Assembly (NCBI GenBank): GCA_023264735.1
Contig: JAHFVD010000029.1
Coordinates: 45,667-81,537, forward strand
Origin: Mycobacterium sp.
GTDB taxonomy: Bacteria; Actinomycetota; Actinomycetes; Mycobacteriales; Mycobacteriaceae
Reading direction: 5' to 3'
DNA length: 35,871 bases
In this document: positions 8,420-15,949 of the stretch, one piece after another
How the letters are laid out: the number at the start of each line of letters is the position of its first letter
How positions within the stretch are numbered: position 1 is the stretch's first letter
Translations under genes and position numbers: made by a program
Notes under the pieces: model-generated
Database searches by the model: none
Told to the model about the DNA's origin: nothing
What the model saw: the letters and a program-made list of their open reading frames with translations, nothing else

Positions 8420-8893
8420 GTGCCCACCATCACCCCGTCGCTGTGGTTCGACGACGACCTCGAGGAGGCGATGCGGTTCTACACCGGCATCTTCCCCAAT
8501 TCGTCGATCGAATACGTCAACCGCTACACCGAGGCCGGTCCCGGCACAACCGGTGAGGTGCTGTCGGCCGGGTTCAACCTCGACGGCACCCGGTTCGTCG
8601 GGATCAACGGCGGCCCGGTGTTCTCGTTCACCGAGGCCGTCTCGTTCCTCATCGAGTGTGCTGACCAGGCCGAAGTCGACTACTACTGGGACGCGCTGGT
8701 CGCCGGCGGCCAGGAGTCCCAGTGCGGCTGGCTCAAGGACCGGTTCGGGCTGAGCTGGCAGGTGGTGCCCACCCGGCTCTACGAGCTGCTGTCCGACCCC
8801 GACGCGGCGCGGGCGGCGGCCGCGACCACCGCAATGCTCGGGATGCGCAAAATCGTCATCGCCGATCTGGAGGCCGCCGAAGCGCACCCGTGA
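8420..8893 (+). CDS. PhnB-like VOC protein
   Basis: From GTG 8420 this is 157 residues and begins PTITPSLWFDDDLEEAMRFY. Together with SSIEYVNRYTEAGPG, GGPVFSFTEAVSFLIEC, DYYWDAL and CGWLKDRFGLSWQVVP this is the PhnB / '3-demethylubiquinone-9 3-methyltransferase' (DUF1338-unrelated) VOC subfamily. Despite that name no methyltransferase fold is present. Members are small dimeric VOC proteins of unknown activity. An AGGAG ribosome binding site at 8408-8412 with a seven-base spacer decides the start at 8420 over earlier in-frame codons from 8297. Confidence 0.85.
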   Translation: MPTITPSLWFDDDLEEAMRFYTGIFPNSSIEYVNRYTEAGPGTTGEVLSAGFNLDGTRFVGINGGPVFSFTEAVSFLIECADQAEVDYYWDALVAGGQESQCGWLKDRFGLSWQVVPTRLYELLSDPDAARAAAATTAMLGMRKIVIADLEAAEAHP

Positions 8894-8971
8894 CGGCGCT
8901 CACAGGTCCTACCGGTAGCCTTTCGCCCCAGTGCGGGTGATCCGGCCCGTAGTGCCGCAGTAGGGAGAGCA

Positions 8972-9634
8972 ATGGCTGACGAGCCTGCCGCGTCCGAGGA
9001 CGAGGCTGACACGCCAGAAGAGGCTGACACGCCAGAAGAGGCTGACACGCCAGAAGAGGCTGACACGCCAGAAGAGGCTGAGGAGACCACCGAGGCCGCG
9101 ACCGACGACGGTGTTTCGAGCGTGACGCCGGCGGCGAAGCCCGCACGGTCCCGTGGCGTCCTGGTGGGGCTGATCATCGCGACCGTCGTGGTGCTCGCCC
9201 TGGCGGGCGTCACAGGGTGGCTCGGGTATCGCTGGTACGAGGCCAAGGAGGCCAACCAGCTGCGCGAGCTCCTGGTCAGCGTCGGCAGGCAAGGCGCGAT
9301 CAACCTGACCACCATTCACTTCGACGAGGCCGACAAGGACGTGCAGCGCATCCTCGACTCGGCGACCGACGCGTTCTACGACGACTTCGCCAAGCGGTCC
9401 CAGCCGTTCATCGAGGTGGTCAAGCAGGCCCAGTCCAAGTCCGACGGCCAGGTGACCGAGGCGGGGCTGGAGTCGGTGACGGGCAACGAAGGTCAGGTGC
9501 TGGTCGCCGTCACGGTCACGACATCCAATGCCGGTGCAGCCAACCAGCCGCCCCGCTCCTGGCGGATGCGCTTGACGGTCAAGAAGACCGCTGACGACCA
9601 AGCGAAGGTTTCGAAAGTGGAGTTCGTACCGTGA
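8972..9634 (+). CDS. Mce-associated membrane protein (Mam type), first of a pair
   Basis: A 220-residue protein: acidic N-terminus, a transmembrane helix (about 57-80, VLVGLIIATVVVLALAGVTG), then an extracytoplasmic domain beginning WLGYRWYEAKEANQLRELLV and ending TVKKTADDQAKVSKVEFVP. This matches the mycobacterial Mce-associated (Mam/Omam) layout, proteins that stabilise or assist Mce lipid-import complexes at the cell envelope. No mce genes lie nearby, so it is an 'orphan' member like Rv1362c/Rv1363c. The acidic N-terminus contains four perfect tandem EADTPE repeats. GGGAGAG precedes the ATG. Its stop overlaps the start of the next gene (GTGA), so the two are translationally coupled. Confidence 0.85.
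   Translation: MADEPAASEDEADTPEEADTPEEADTPEEADTPEEAEETTEAATDDGVSSVTPAAKPARSRGVLVGLIIATVVVLALAGVTGWLGYRWYEAKEANQLRELLVSVGRQGAINLTTIHFDEADKDVQRILDSATDAFYDDFAKRSQPFIEVVKQAQSKSDGQVTEAGLESVTGNEGQVLVAVTVTTSNAGAANQPPRSWRMRLTVKKTADDQAKVSKVEFVP
9002..9081 (+). repeat. 18-bp tandem repeat, four perfect copies
   Basis: GAGGCTGACACGCCAGAA is repeated without change at 9002, 9020, 9038 and 9056, with a partial fifth copy at 9074. It is in frame and encodes EADTPE units in the cytosolic N-terminus of the Mce-associated protein. Identity at the DNA level points to recent expansion. Confidence 0.95.
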
Positions 9635-10260
9635 CGACTGACGACAAACCCGATACCCCCGATCCCGAGGCAGTCGAGGAGGAGACCACCGCGGTGGAGC
9701 TCACCGAGGGCGACGCAGAGGGCGACTCCGTGGAGGCGCCCGCCGCCGAGTCCGAAGCGCCTCCGAAAAATGGCGGCACGCTGCGCGTGGTGGCCATTGC
9801 GGTGCTGGCCGTCCTGACGGTCTCGCTGATCGCGGCCGGCGGCTACTTCGGTTGGAAGGACTGGTCGCAGCGCGATGCCGACCGGGCCCGCACCGAATCC
9901 GTGCAGGTCGCCAAGGACTCGACCGTCGCGCTCTTGAGCTACAAGGCCGAGACCGTGGAGAAGGATCTCGGCGCGGCGCGTGACCGGCTGACGGGAAGCT
10001 TCCTGGACGCCTACACCCAGCTGGTCAACAACGTCGTCATCCCCGGCGCCAAGCAGAAGAAGATCTCCGCGATGGCCCAGGTGCCGGGCGCGGCATCGGT
10101 GTCGGTGTCGCCCAAGGGCGAACACGCGGTGGTGCTGCTGTTCGTCAACCAGACTGTCGTGATGGGCGCCGACGCGCCGACCAACACCGCTTCCAGCGTC
10201 CGGGTGACTCTGGACAAGGTCGGCAACCGTTGGCTCATCTCGGGGTTCGATCCGGTCTAG
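9631..10260 (+). CDS. Mce-associated membrane protein (Mam type), second of a pair
   Basis: A 209-residue protein of the same architecture as its neighbour: acidic N-terminus (TDDKPDTPDPEAVEEETTAV), one membrane helix near residues 50-70 (TLRVVAIAVLAVLTVSLIAA), and an extracytoplasmic alpha/beta domain with RDRLTGSFLDAYTQLVNNVV and a closing strand NRWLISGFDPV. The SNTF2-like domain and tandem arrangement are typical of Mam/Omam proteins, which act with Mce transporters. The GTG start overlaps the upstream stop by four bases, so production of the two proteins is probably stoichiometric and they may form a complex. Confidence 0.85.
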   Translation: MTTDDKPDTPDPEAVEEETTAVELTEGDAEGDSVEAPAAESEAPPKNGGTLRVVAIAVLAVLTVSLIAAGGYFGWKDWSQRDADRARTESVQVAKDSTVALLSYKAETVEKDLGAARDRLTGSFLDAYTQLVNNVVIPGAKQKKISAMAQVPGAASVSVSPKGEHAVVLLFVNQTVVMGADAPTNTASSVRVTLDKVGNRWLISGFDPV

Positions 10261-10276
10261 CGAACGGGGGGTTTCG

Positions 10277-11191
10277 ATGACGGAGCCACGCTGGATTGAC
10301 GTCTCGGCGCCGGCGGTGCAGCTGCGCGCCCTGACCTGGGGACCGGATGACGGTCCGATTGCCTTGTGCCTGCACGGTTTTCCCGACACCGCCTACGGAT
10401 TCCGGAAGCTAGCACCGCATCTGGTGGCCGCCGGCTACCGCGTCATCGCCCCGTTCATGCGCGGCTATGTCCCCTCGTCGATCCCCACCGACGGCAGCTA
10501 TCACATCGGGGCGGTGATGGACGACGCGCTGCAGGTGCGCGCCGCGTGCAACCCCACCGACGCCGATGTCGTCATCGGCCACGACTGGGGTGCCGCCGTC
10601 GCCACCGGCCTGGCCGCGCTGCCTGCCACCCCGTTCGTGAAGGCCGTCGTCATGTCGGTGCCGCCGCCTGCGGCGCTGCGGCCGCGGGTCGGCAGGCCGC
10701 TGGCCAACCGGAGCCGCCTGCTCCGACTGGTGCCGAGGCAGTTCGTGCGCAGCTGGTACGTCAGCTACTTCCAGCTGCCGTTCCTGCCTGAGCGCTCACC
10801 GTCCTGGATCGTCCCCCTGCTGTGGCGGCGCTGGTCGCCCGGCTACAACGCTGCCGAGGACCTGCGCCACGTCGACGCCGCGATCGGCTCTCCGGACCGG
10901 TGGCGCGCCGCGCTGGGCACCTACCGCGCAACCATCCGCAACACCCGCCCGCCGTCCCGCTACGCCGAACTGCATCCCCGATGGCTCGAGGCGCCCCGGC
11001 TGCCGACCCTGTACCTGCACGGCAACGACGACGGTTGTATGACACCGGAATTCACGCCGTGGGTACGTGACATCCTGCCGCCCGGCAGCGACGTGGCGAT
11101 CATCGAGCACGCCGGGCACTTCCTGCAGCTCGAACAGCCCGACGTGGTGGGCAAGCGGATCGTCGACTTCCTGTCGGCTACTTCTGCTTGA
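10277..11191 (+). CDS. Epoxide hydrolase / haloalkane dehalogenase-type alpha/beta hydrolase
   Basis: A 304-residue alpha/beta hydrolase. The oxyanion loop HGFPDT is at residues 33-38. The nucleophile elbow GHDWGAA places an aspartate (Asp103) as nucleophile, which is characteristic of soluble epoxide hydrolases and haloalkane dehalogenases rather than esterases. The catalytic His is in EHAGHFLQLEQPD near the C-terminus. HGF-P and MRGY follow the epoxide hydrolase pattern. Mycobacteria hold several such enzymes for epoxy-lipid detoxification. A GGGGGG-rich ribosome binding site precedes the ATG. It overlaps the convergent SDR by 14 bases at the 3' end. Confidence 0.87.
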   Translation: MTEPRWIDVSAPAVQLRALTWGPDDGPIALCLHGFPDTAYGFRKLAPHLVAAGYRVIAPFMRGYVPSSIPTDGSYHIGAVMDDALQVRAACNPTDADVVIGHDWGAAVATGLAALPATPFVKAVVMSVPPPAALRPRVGRPLANRSRLLRLVPRQFVRSWYVSYFQLPFLPERSPSWIVPLLWRRWSPGYNAAEDLRHVDAAIGSPDRWRAALGTYRATIRNTRPPSRYAELHPRWLEAPRLPTLYLHGNDDGCMTPEFTPWVRDILPPGSDVAIIEHAGHFLQLEQPDVVGKRIVDFLSATSA

Positions 11192-11981
11192 GGCTGGGGT
11201 GGCTGTGGGCCAGCATCGGCAGCAGTAGCCGCTTCGGGGTCAGCTGATAGACCACGGTGGCTGCGTGGTTGAGCCGCCCCGGTACGACGACCGGCTTACC
11301 GGCGGCCAACCCGTCCACGGCTGCTTTGGCCACATCCTCGGCCGACACCCACAGCGGCTTGGGCAGCGCGGCCTCGGCATCCGCGTCGGAGATGCCTGCG
11401 GCCTCGCCGAATCCGGTCTTCACCGGACCCGGGCACAGGGTGGTGGCCGTGACGCCGCTGGGTTTGAGTTCCTCGCGCAGGGCGTGGGTGTACGACAGGA
11501 CGAAGGCCTTGGCCGCACCGTAGACGGCCTGGCCGGGCAGCGGTCCGAAGGCACCCAACGAGGCGACGTTGAGCACCGCGCCGCGCCGACGGCTCACCAT
11601 GCCGGCCACGAACCGGGTACACAGGTCGACCACCGCGGCCACGTCGACCTCGACCACGTTCAACTCGGCGCCGGGCTCGGCGGCGGACACCGGACCGGTG
11701 GTGGACAGCCCGGCGTTGTTGACCAGGATGTCGACCTCGAGGCCAAGGGTGGCGACCCGGTCGGGGAGTGCAGCCCGATCGGCTGGCTTCGAAAGATCTG
11801 CTCCGACAACCGAACTGGGGCCACCGAGTTCTTCGGCCAGCGCCGTGAGCTGTTCGGTGCGCCGGGCCACCAGGACGACATGGTGGCCGCGGGCGGAGAG
11901 TTGCCGGGCAATCTCGGCACCGATGCCCGATGAGGCTCCGGTGATGAGCGCAGCCCGGTTGGGACCAGGAGGCGGCAGCAC
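11178..11981 (-). CDS. Short-chain dehydrogenase/reductase
   Basis: A 267-residue classical SDR. The nucleotide-binding motif TGASSGIG is near residues 15-22, NNAG near 89, and the catalytic YGAAK motif is at about 156-160 with the supporting Ser in NVASLGAF. VVLVARRTEQL after strand 2 suggests NADP preference. The C-terminal GRLNHAATVVYQLTPKRLLLP is typical of mycobacterial lipid-associated SDRs. The substrate is unknown. The start GTG 11981 has a TAGGCT -10 box six bases upstream, so the transcript should be leaderless. It diverges from the WS/DGAT-like gene. Confidence 0.87.
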   Translation of the reverse strand: MLPPPGPNRAALITGASSGIGAEIARQLSARGHHVVLVARRTEQLTALAEELGGPSSVVGADLSKPADRAALPDRVATLGLEVDILVNNAGLSTTGPVSAAEPGAELNVVEVDVAAVVDLCTRFVAGMVSRRRGAVLNVASLGAFGPLPGQAVYGAAKAFVLSYTHALREELKPSGVTATTLCPGPVKTGFGEAAGISDADAEAALPKPLWVSAEDVAKAAVDGLAAGKPVVVPGRLNHAATVVYQLTPKRLLLPMLAHSHPSLKQK

Positions 11982-11987
11982 CTGGCC

Positions 11988-11997
11988 AGCCTAGGAT
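11988..11997. promoter_or_regulatory. Second bidirectional promoter with overlapping -10 boxes
   Basis: The minus-strand TAGGCT (11993-11988) is six bases before GTG 11981. The plus-strand TAGGAT (11992-11997) predicts a start near 12004, four bases before ATG 12008; GATACT at 11995-12000 is an alternative plus box. The two boxes share the TA pair at 11992-11993, the same geometry as at 2766-2775. Confidence 0.55.
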
Positions 11998-12007
11998 ACT
12001 GGCTGCT

Positions 12008-13264
12008 ATGGCAGCCAGCAGAGCGATGACCGCGGTTGACGCGCAGATGTTCTGGTTGTCGGCCGTCGTTCCCAGCGACCAGCTCGTGGTGTACGCCTTC
12101 GACGGCTCGCCCGATGCTCTGGACGCTGCGATCGCGGAGCTACGGCAGCGGGCGCAGGCGTGCGACGAACTGCGCCTGCGAGTGGTCGAGCGCGGCGGCT
12201 GGCGCTACCCCCGCTGGAGCCCCCGTGAGGTCGGCGCCGAGCAGTTCGCTGTCCACCACGGCGGGGGAGTGGACTGGCAGGGCTGCCTGGACACCGCGGC
12301 CGGGCTGCGCTGCGACACGCTCGATCTTCGCCGAATGACTTGGCGCGCACACATTTTCCCGAAGGTTTCAGGAGTGCCCGGGGCCAGCGGGGTCGGCTCG
12401 GTGGTGGTACTGCAGACGGGCCATGCGTTCGCCGACGGTAGCCGGGGGACTGCGCTGGCTGGTGCGTTACTCGGCCGCGAACAGCCGGTTCCGGTGCCGG
12501 TTTCGGCCCGGCGCGGCTTCCTGCCGGTGCGCGGAATCGCCGCCGCGCGGGCGCATCGCATGCTGGTCCGCGATACCGAGGCGGGGCTGGTGCCGCCGCC
12601 CCCGCCGGGATGTCCGTTGCTCAGCATCAACCGGCGGCCGCTCGCCACGCCGGTGGTGCGGACACTGGTGCTGCGGCGCGATCAGCTTGCACGTCCCACC
12701 GTGACGATCGGGGTGCTGGTTGCGTTCGCCGACGCGCTGGCGGGGTATCTCGCCGCGCGGGGTGAGGACACGTCGACACTCGGTGCCGAAGTAACGATGG
12801 CCGGACAGCAGGATCCCGGCGCGCACAACAACTTTCGCAATGTCGGCATCGGCCTGCATCCTGAGGTGGACCGGGCACGGCGGGCCGAGCTGATCAGCAC
12901 TGAACTGGCCGCCCAGCGCCGACGCGGCGAGCACCCGGCGATGCGGGCATCCGCCGTCGCGTCCGCGGCCATACCCGCAGCGCTGTTGCGCTGGGGGGTG
13001 CGGCAGTTCGACCCCGATGCGCGGGGCGCGACGGTCACCGGCAATACCGTGGTGTCCAGCGTGAACCGCGGGCCTGCCGATCTGTCGTTCGGCGGATTCC
13101 CGGTCCTGCTCGCCGCGGGGTTCTCCGGGCTGTCGCCGATGATGAGCCTGACCCACGGTGTGCACGGGCTCGGCGACACGATCACGATCAGCGTGCACGC
13201 CGATCCGGAGAACGTCGACGTCGACGACTACTGGGAGCGACTGGGGGCCGTACTGTCGGGCTGA
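12008..13264 (+). CDS. WS/DGAT-like acyltransferase family protein, variant active site
   Basis: A 418-residue protein of the condensation/WS-DGAT superfamily, whose members esterify acyl-CoA to diacylglycerol or wax alcohols. The expected HHxxxDG active-site motif appears as GHAFADG (His139, Asp143, Gly144). The catalytic second His and the Asp are kept, but the first His is Gly. The C-terminal half (VTMAGQQDPGAHNNFRNVGI, VVSSVNRGPADLSFGGFPVL, HGVHGLGDTITISVHADPE) matches the DUF1298-type domain. ATG 12008 is the first start; ATG 12026 is possible. It could be a divergent transferase or a lipid-binding relative; activity is not certain. Confidence 0.7.
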   Translation: MAASRAMTAVDAQMFWLSAVVPSDQLVVYAFDGSPDALDAAIAELRQRAQACDELRLRVVERGGWRYPRWSPREVGAEQFAVHHGGGVDWQGCLDTAAGLRCDTLDLRRMTWRAHIFPKVSGVPGASGVGSVVVLQTGHAFADGSRGTALAGALLGREQPVPVPVSARRGFLPVRGIAAARAHRMLVRDTEAGLVPPPPPGCPLLSINRRPLATPVVRTLVLRRDQLARPTVTIGVLVAFADALAGYLAARGEDTSTLGAEVTMAGQQDPGAHNNFRNVGIGLHPEVDRARRAELISTELAAQRRRGEHPAMRASAVASAAIPAALLRWGVRQFDPDARGATVTGNTVVSSVNRGPADLSFGGFPVLLAAGFSGLSPMMSLTHGVHGLGDTITISVHADPENVDVDDYWERLGAVLSG

Positions 13265-13341
13265 GCTACAACAACCCGGTGATCGGCTACGTCGACGAGG
13301 CGTCTGCACAGCGTGGGGGTTGATGCTCTAGGTTTACCCGC

Positions 13342-13857
13342 GTGACTGCCTACAGTGTCGGACTGCTCATCCTGCGCGTGGTCCTCGGCCTGACCATGGC
13401 CGCCCACGGCTACAACAAGTTCTTCGGCGGCGGCCGGATCAAGGGCACCGCCGGCTGGTTCGAAAGCATCGGCATGAAGCCGGGCACCTTCCACGCACGG
13501 GTGGCGGCCAGCACCGAGATGGCGGCTGGCATCGGCCTGGCCGTTGGGCTGCTGACGCCGGTCCCGGCCGCCGGGTTCGTGGCACTGATGGTGGTCGCGG
13601 CCTGGACCGTCCACCGGCACAACGGCTTCTTCATCGTCAAGGAGGGCTGGGAGTACAACCTGGTGCTGGCGGCAGCGGCCGTCGCGCTCGCCGCGACCGG
13701 CGCAGGCAAGTACAGCCTGGACTACGCGCTGTTCCACGGCACGAGCGTCTACCCCTGGCTGCACGGCTGGTGTGGACTGCTCATCGCGGTGGTGCTCGGT
13801 CTGGGCGGTGGCATCGGGCAGCTGGTGATTTTCTACCGCCCGCCTGCCAAAGCCTGA
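13342..13857 (+). CDS. DoxX family membrane protein
   Basis: A 171-residue DoxX-like protein with four predicted membrane helices. Features are an N-terminal helix ending GLTMAAHGYNKFFGGGRI, the family pattern HG..K.FG, and FFIVKEGWEYNLVLAAAAVALAATGAGKYSLD before the third helix. DoxX relatives take part in thiosulfate:quinone oxidoreduction or in membrane redox complexes such as SodA-DoxX-SseA of M. tuberculosis; the partner here is not evident. GTG 13342 is preceded by TAGGTT at 13329-13334, consistent with a very short leader. It is convergent with the XRE/nucleotidyltransferase module. Confidence 0.88.
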   Translation: MTAYSVGLLILRVVLGLTMAAHGYNKFFGGGRIKGTAGWFESIGMKPGTFHARVAASTEMAAGIGLAVGLLTPVPAAGFVALMVVAAWTVHRHNGFFIVKEGWEYNLVLAAAAVALAATGAGKYSLDYALFHGTSVYPWLHGWCGLLIAVVLGLGGGIGQLVIFYRPPAKA

Positions 13858-13870
13858 GCTCCAACTTCGC

Positions 13871-13930
13871 CCAAACCAACGTTTGGCAGAGGTTTTGCGA
13901 GTAGAAGCCACCAAAACGTCGAGTTCGACG
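13871..13930. terminator. Two small hairpins between convergent genes
   Basis: CCAAAC-CAAC-GTTTGG (13871-13886) and CGTCGA-GT-TCGACG (13917-13930) are perfect inverted repeats in the 86-base gap between the DoxX stop and the nucleotidyltransferase stop. They may end transcription from both sides. Neither has a U-tract. Confidence 0.4.
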
Positions 13931-13943
13931 ACCAGAATTCGGT

Positions 13944-14516
13944 TCAACGCTTGTTCATGCGGTGATCCAGCCAGGCCGTCGCCCGCTGCGCGGCTTCGCG
14001 GTGTTGCTCGGGCACCGTGAGCAAGCGCGTTGAGATCAGCGTTGGATCTACCAAGTGGGCATCGATTAGCGCGTCGACGAAGTACTGATCCTTCGGTCGC
14101 AGAGCGCACAGCTTCGACACGCAGAGGTCCTCTTTCTCCAGGCACCATCCGATGAACACTGGCTGCCCGCTCGGCGCGGCGGTGTTCTGGTTTTGAACCT
14201 TCACTAGCCGTGACCGCCATTCGGCGGGCAGCACGGCGGTATCGAGATCAACCCCGTCGATGCTGAATCCGTGCGCCTGGGCAAAGGTGGATAATTCCCC
14301 AGCGACGCCCTCGATTTCGTCCGCAAGACGCATGATCTCGCCGGTGTCATCGGCGATCGGGAGCACGTCGATCTCCAAGGACCTAGTTGCCTGAAAGGGC
14401 AGCTCGTCCTCAGTAAAGCTGCCCAATATGGCTTGGGAACCAACGATGATCACTTCTGAGATGCCTGCAATCTGGCAAGCGGTACGAATTGCGTGTTCGA
14501 GTTGGTCCCGTCTCAT
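13944..14516 (-). CDS. Nucleotidyltransferase-fold protein, probable toxin (DUF6036/AbiEii-like)
   Basis: A 190-residue protein with the minimal nucleotidyltransferase signature: VGSQAILGSF near residue 25, then SLEIDVLP, giving the GS...E-x-D metal-binding pattern. Later comes EDLCVSKLCALRPKDQYFV, the 'DL..SKL.A.R.KD..FV' block of DUF6036/AbiEii-type proteins. Related enzymes in mycobacteria (MenT) inactivate tRNA by adding nucleotides to it. ATG 14516 overlaps the stop of the upstream XRE gene by four bases (ATGA), so translation is coupled, antitoxin first. Substrate and toxicity are inferred from family and context, not shown. Confidence 0.75.
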   Translation of the reverse strand: MRRDQLEHAIRTACQIAGISEVIIVGSQAILGSFTEDELPFQATRSLEIDVLPIADDTGEIMRLADEIEGVAGELSTFAQAHGFSIDGVDLDTAVLPAEWRSRLVKVQNQNTAAPSGQPVFIGWCLEKEDLCVSKLCALRPKDQYFVDALIDAHLVDPTLISTRLLTVPEQHREAAQRATAWLDHRMNKR

Positions 14517-15034
14517 ACCCTGGCCTCTTCCAGAGCGTGAGCGCGTTCGTCGTTTGTGAGCACTCCGCTCATTGGCGACACCTCACGCATCTCGATACTG
14601 TCGCGGTCTAAGCCAGTCAGAACTCGGTGAAGACTTGGAAGGTCTGCCCGATTGACGAGCTCACGCCAGCGAGCCACGTTGGCCGTATGGGGTTCTCCAG
14701 TCACTCCAGACTGCAGATGCTGAAGATTCCCGGCGATGACGGGCTGCCACGTTTGCAGACTCTGGCGCGTGAGTCTTCGGGCGATCTGGAGGTGAAGGCG
14801 CCAAGAGCGCCTTTCGGAGCGGGTGAGGTTCGGCTGGGCCGGATGACGAGTGACCTGAAGGCGGAAACCCATGCAGGACAGGAGCCGATCGAGCTGATCG
14901 TCACTGAGGGGAGTTCTGCTAGACAGGAACTGGCTGATCGAGGGCTGACGGACGCCGCTGATACGAGCCAGTTCGGACTGACTTGTGTGGGTCTGCTGCA
15001 TTACGGCGCGCAGAATGTCAGGCTTGTCCGCCAC
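14513..15034 (-). CDS. XRE-family HTH regulator, probable antitoxin
   Basis: From GTG 15034 the product is 173 residues. The N-terminal helix-turn-helix (SQSELARISGVRQPSISQFL) is about residues 17-36, followed by a hydrophobic segment LSDDQLDRLLSCMGFRLQV, and then a longer Arg-rich, helical C-terminal part that may bind the partner protein. It precedes the nucleotidyltransferase gene with a four-base overlap. A TATAGT box exactly six bases upstream of GTG 15034 makes this the likely leaderless start; the TTG at 15040 is less likely. The promoter contains two ACTATAG copies, which suits autorepression. Confidence 0.75.
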   Translation of the reverse strand: MADKPDILRAVMQQTHTSQSELARISGVRQPSISQFLSSRTPLSDDQLDRLLSCMGFRLQVTRHPAQPNLTRSERRSWRLHLQIARRLTRQSLQTWQPVIAGNLQHLQSGVTGEPHTANVARWRELVNRADLPSLHRVLTGLDRDSIEMREVSPMSGVLTNDERAHALEEARV

Positions 15035-15040
15035 GGGCAA

Positions 15041-15061
15041 ACTATAGCAGTTATTACTATA
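15041..15061 (-). promoter_or_regulatory. Promoter/operator of the XRE-nucleotidyltransferase pair
   Basis: The minus strand has a -10 box TATAGT (15046-15041). The plus strand reads ACTATAG at 15041 and again at about 15056, 15 bases apart, each containing the palindrome CTATAG. The stretch is markedly AT-rich. Paired palindromic half-sites over the -10 box are a common antitoxin operator layout. Confidence 0.5.
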
Positions 15062-15112
15062 GATAATCTAAGGTGAGTGACGTGACCCTCGTCGCGGCAG
15101 AAGGGCGAATCT

Positions 15113-15949
15113 TTGCTCGGTCGAAAAGTAGTGATGATCACCGGGGCCGCTCGTGGGATCGGTGCCAGCATGGCGCGACTGCTTCACCAACGTGGCGCAC
15201 GGCTTGCGCTCATCGATGTCGACGAGGCCGCCCTGTCCATTCTCGCGAGTGAACTCGGAGGCGATTCCGTTGTGTGCATTGGCTGCAACGTCAACGACTT
15301 CGATGCCATGCAGGCTGCAATCGATACCGCGGTGACTCGACTGGGCGCGATCGACGTGGTGGTCGCCAACGCGGGCATTGAAAACTGGGCCCCCGTTCAA
15401 ACGGTGGAGCCGGATGCCTTCCGGCGGGTGATCGAAACCAACCTGATCGGGGTCTTCCATACGGTCCGCGCAGCCCTGCCGTCCCTAATCGACCAACGGG
15501 GATACATCTTGGTGGTGGCTTCGGCGTCGTCCTACACCGCTATGCCCGGCATGGCGGCCTATGGCGCGAGCAAGGCTGGTGTCGAGCAATTTGCCAACGT
15601 ATTGCGGATCGAGGTTGCCCACTATGGCGTCGGCGTCGGCTCGGCGCACATGTCGTTGGTGGATACCCCGATGCTACGCGAAACTCAAGCCAGTTCATCG
15701 GGATTCGCCGCGCTGCTGGCCTCGTTGCCGCGGCCTGCGCGCCGCCTTGTCTCAGCCGACAGCTGCGCGGCTCGTCTCGTCCACGCGATCGAACACCGTA
15801 AACGGCATGTGGACGTCCCACGATGGGTCGCCGCCGCGCGTTGGCTCAAGCCGGCGCTGTTAACACCGTTCGCGGAACGCGCGCTGAGCCGCCAGTTCCA
15901 CGACATGGGGAAAGTCCCGCCGCGCAGGAATTCTCTCCCACCACACTAG
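15113..15949 (+). CDS. Short-chain dehydrogenase/reductase, start uncertain
   Basis: A 278-residue classical SDR: TGAARGIG at about residues 10-17, ANAG near 86, a catalytic Ser in VVASASSYTAMPG and YGASK downstream. The C-terminal AARWLKPALLTPFAERALSR resembles mycobacterial membrane-associated SDRs. The only start in this frame is TTG 15113, with AAGGG seven bases upstream. It leaves an unusually short N-terminus (MLGRKVVMITG). GTG 15082 in another frame would give TLVAAEGRIFA, which would join smoothly to GRKVVMITG if one base near 15117 were removed, so a frameshift or base-call error is possible. The stop lies inside the KstR-type operator. Confidence 0.78.
   Translation: MLGRKVVMITGAARGIGASMARLLHQRGARLALIDVDEAALSILASELGGDSVVCIGCNVNDFDAMQAAIDTAVTRLGAIDVVVANAGIENWAPVQTVEPDAFRRVIETNLIGVFHTVRAALPSLIDQRGYILVVASASSYTAMPGMAAYGASKAGVEQFANVLRIEVAHYGVGVGSAHMSLVDTPMLRETQASSSGFAALLASLPRPARRLVSADSCAARLVHAIEHRKRHVDVPRWVAAARWLKPALLTPFAERALSRQFHDMGKVPPRRNSLPPH

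Noticed and set aside
9002..9081. CRISPR or regulatory iteron
   Set aside because: The 18-bp repeat is contiguous, in frame and codes for EADTPE.
13228..14220. 330-residue minus-strand reading frame
   Set aside because: It runs antisense through DoxX, a clear membrane protein, and into the nucleotidyltransferase gene; no family pattern is seen.
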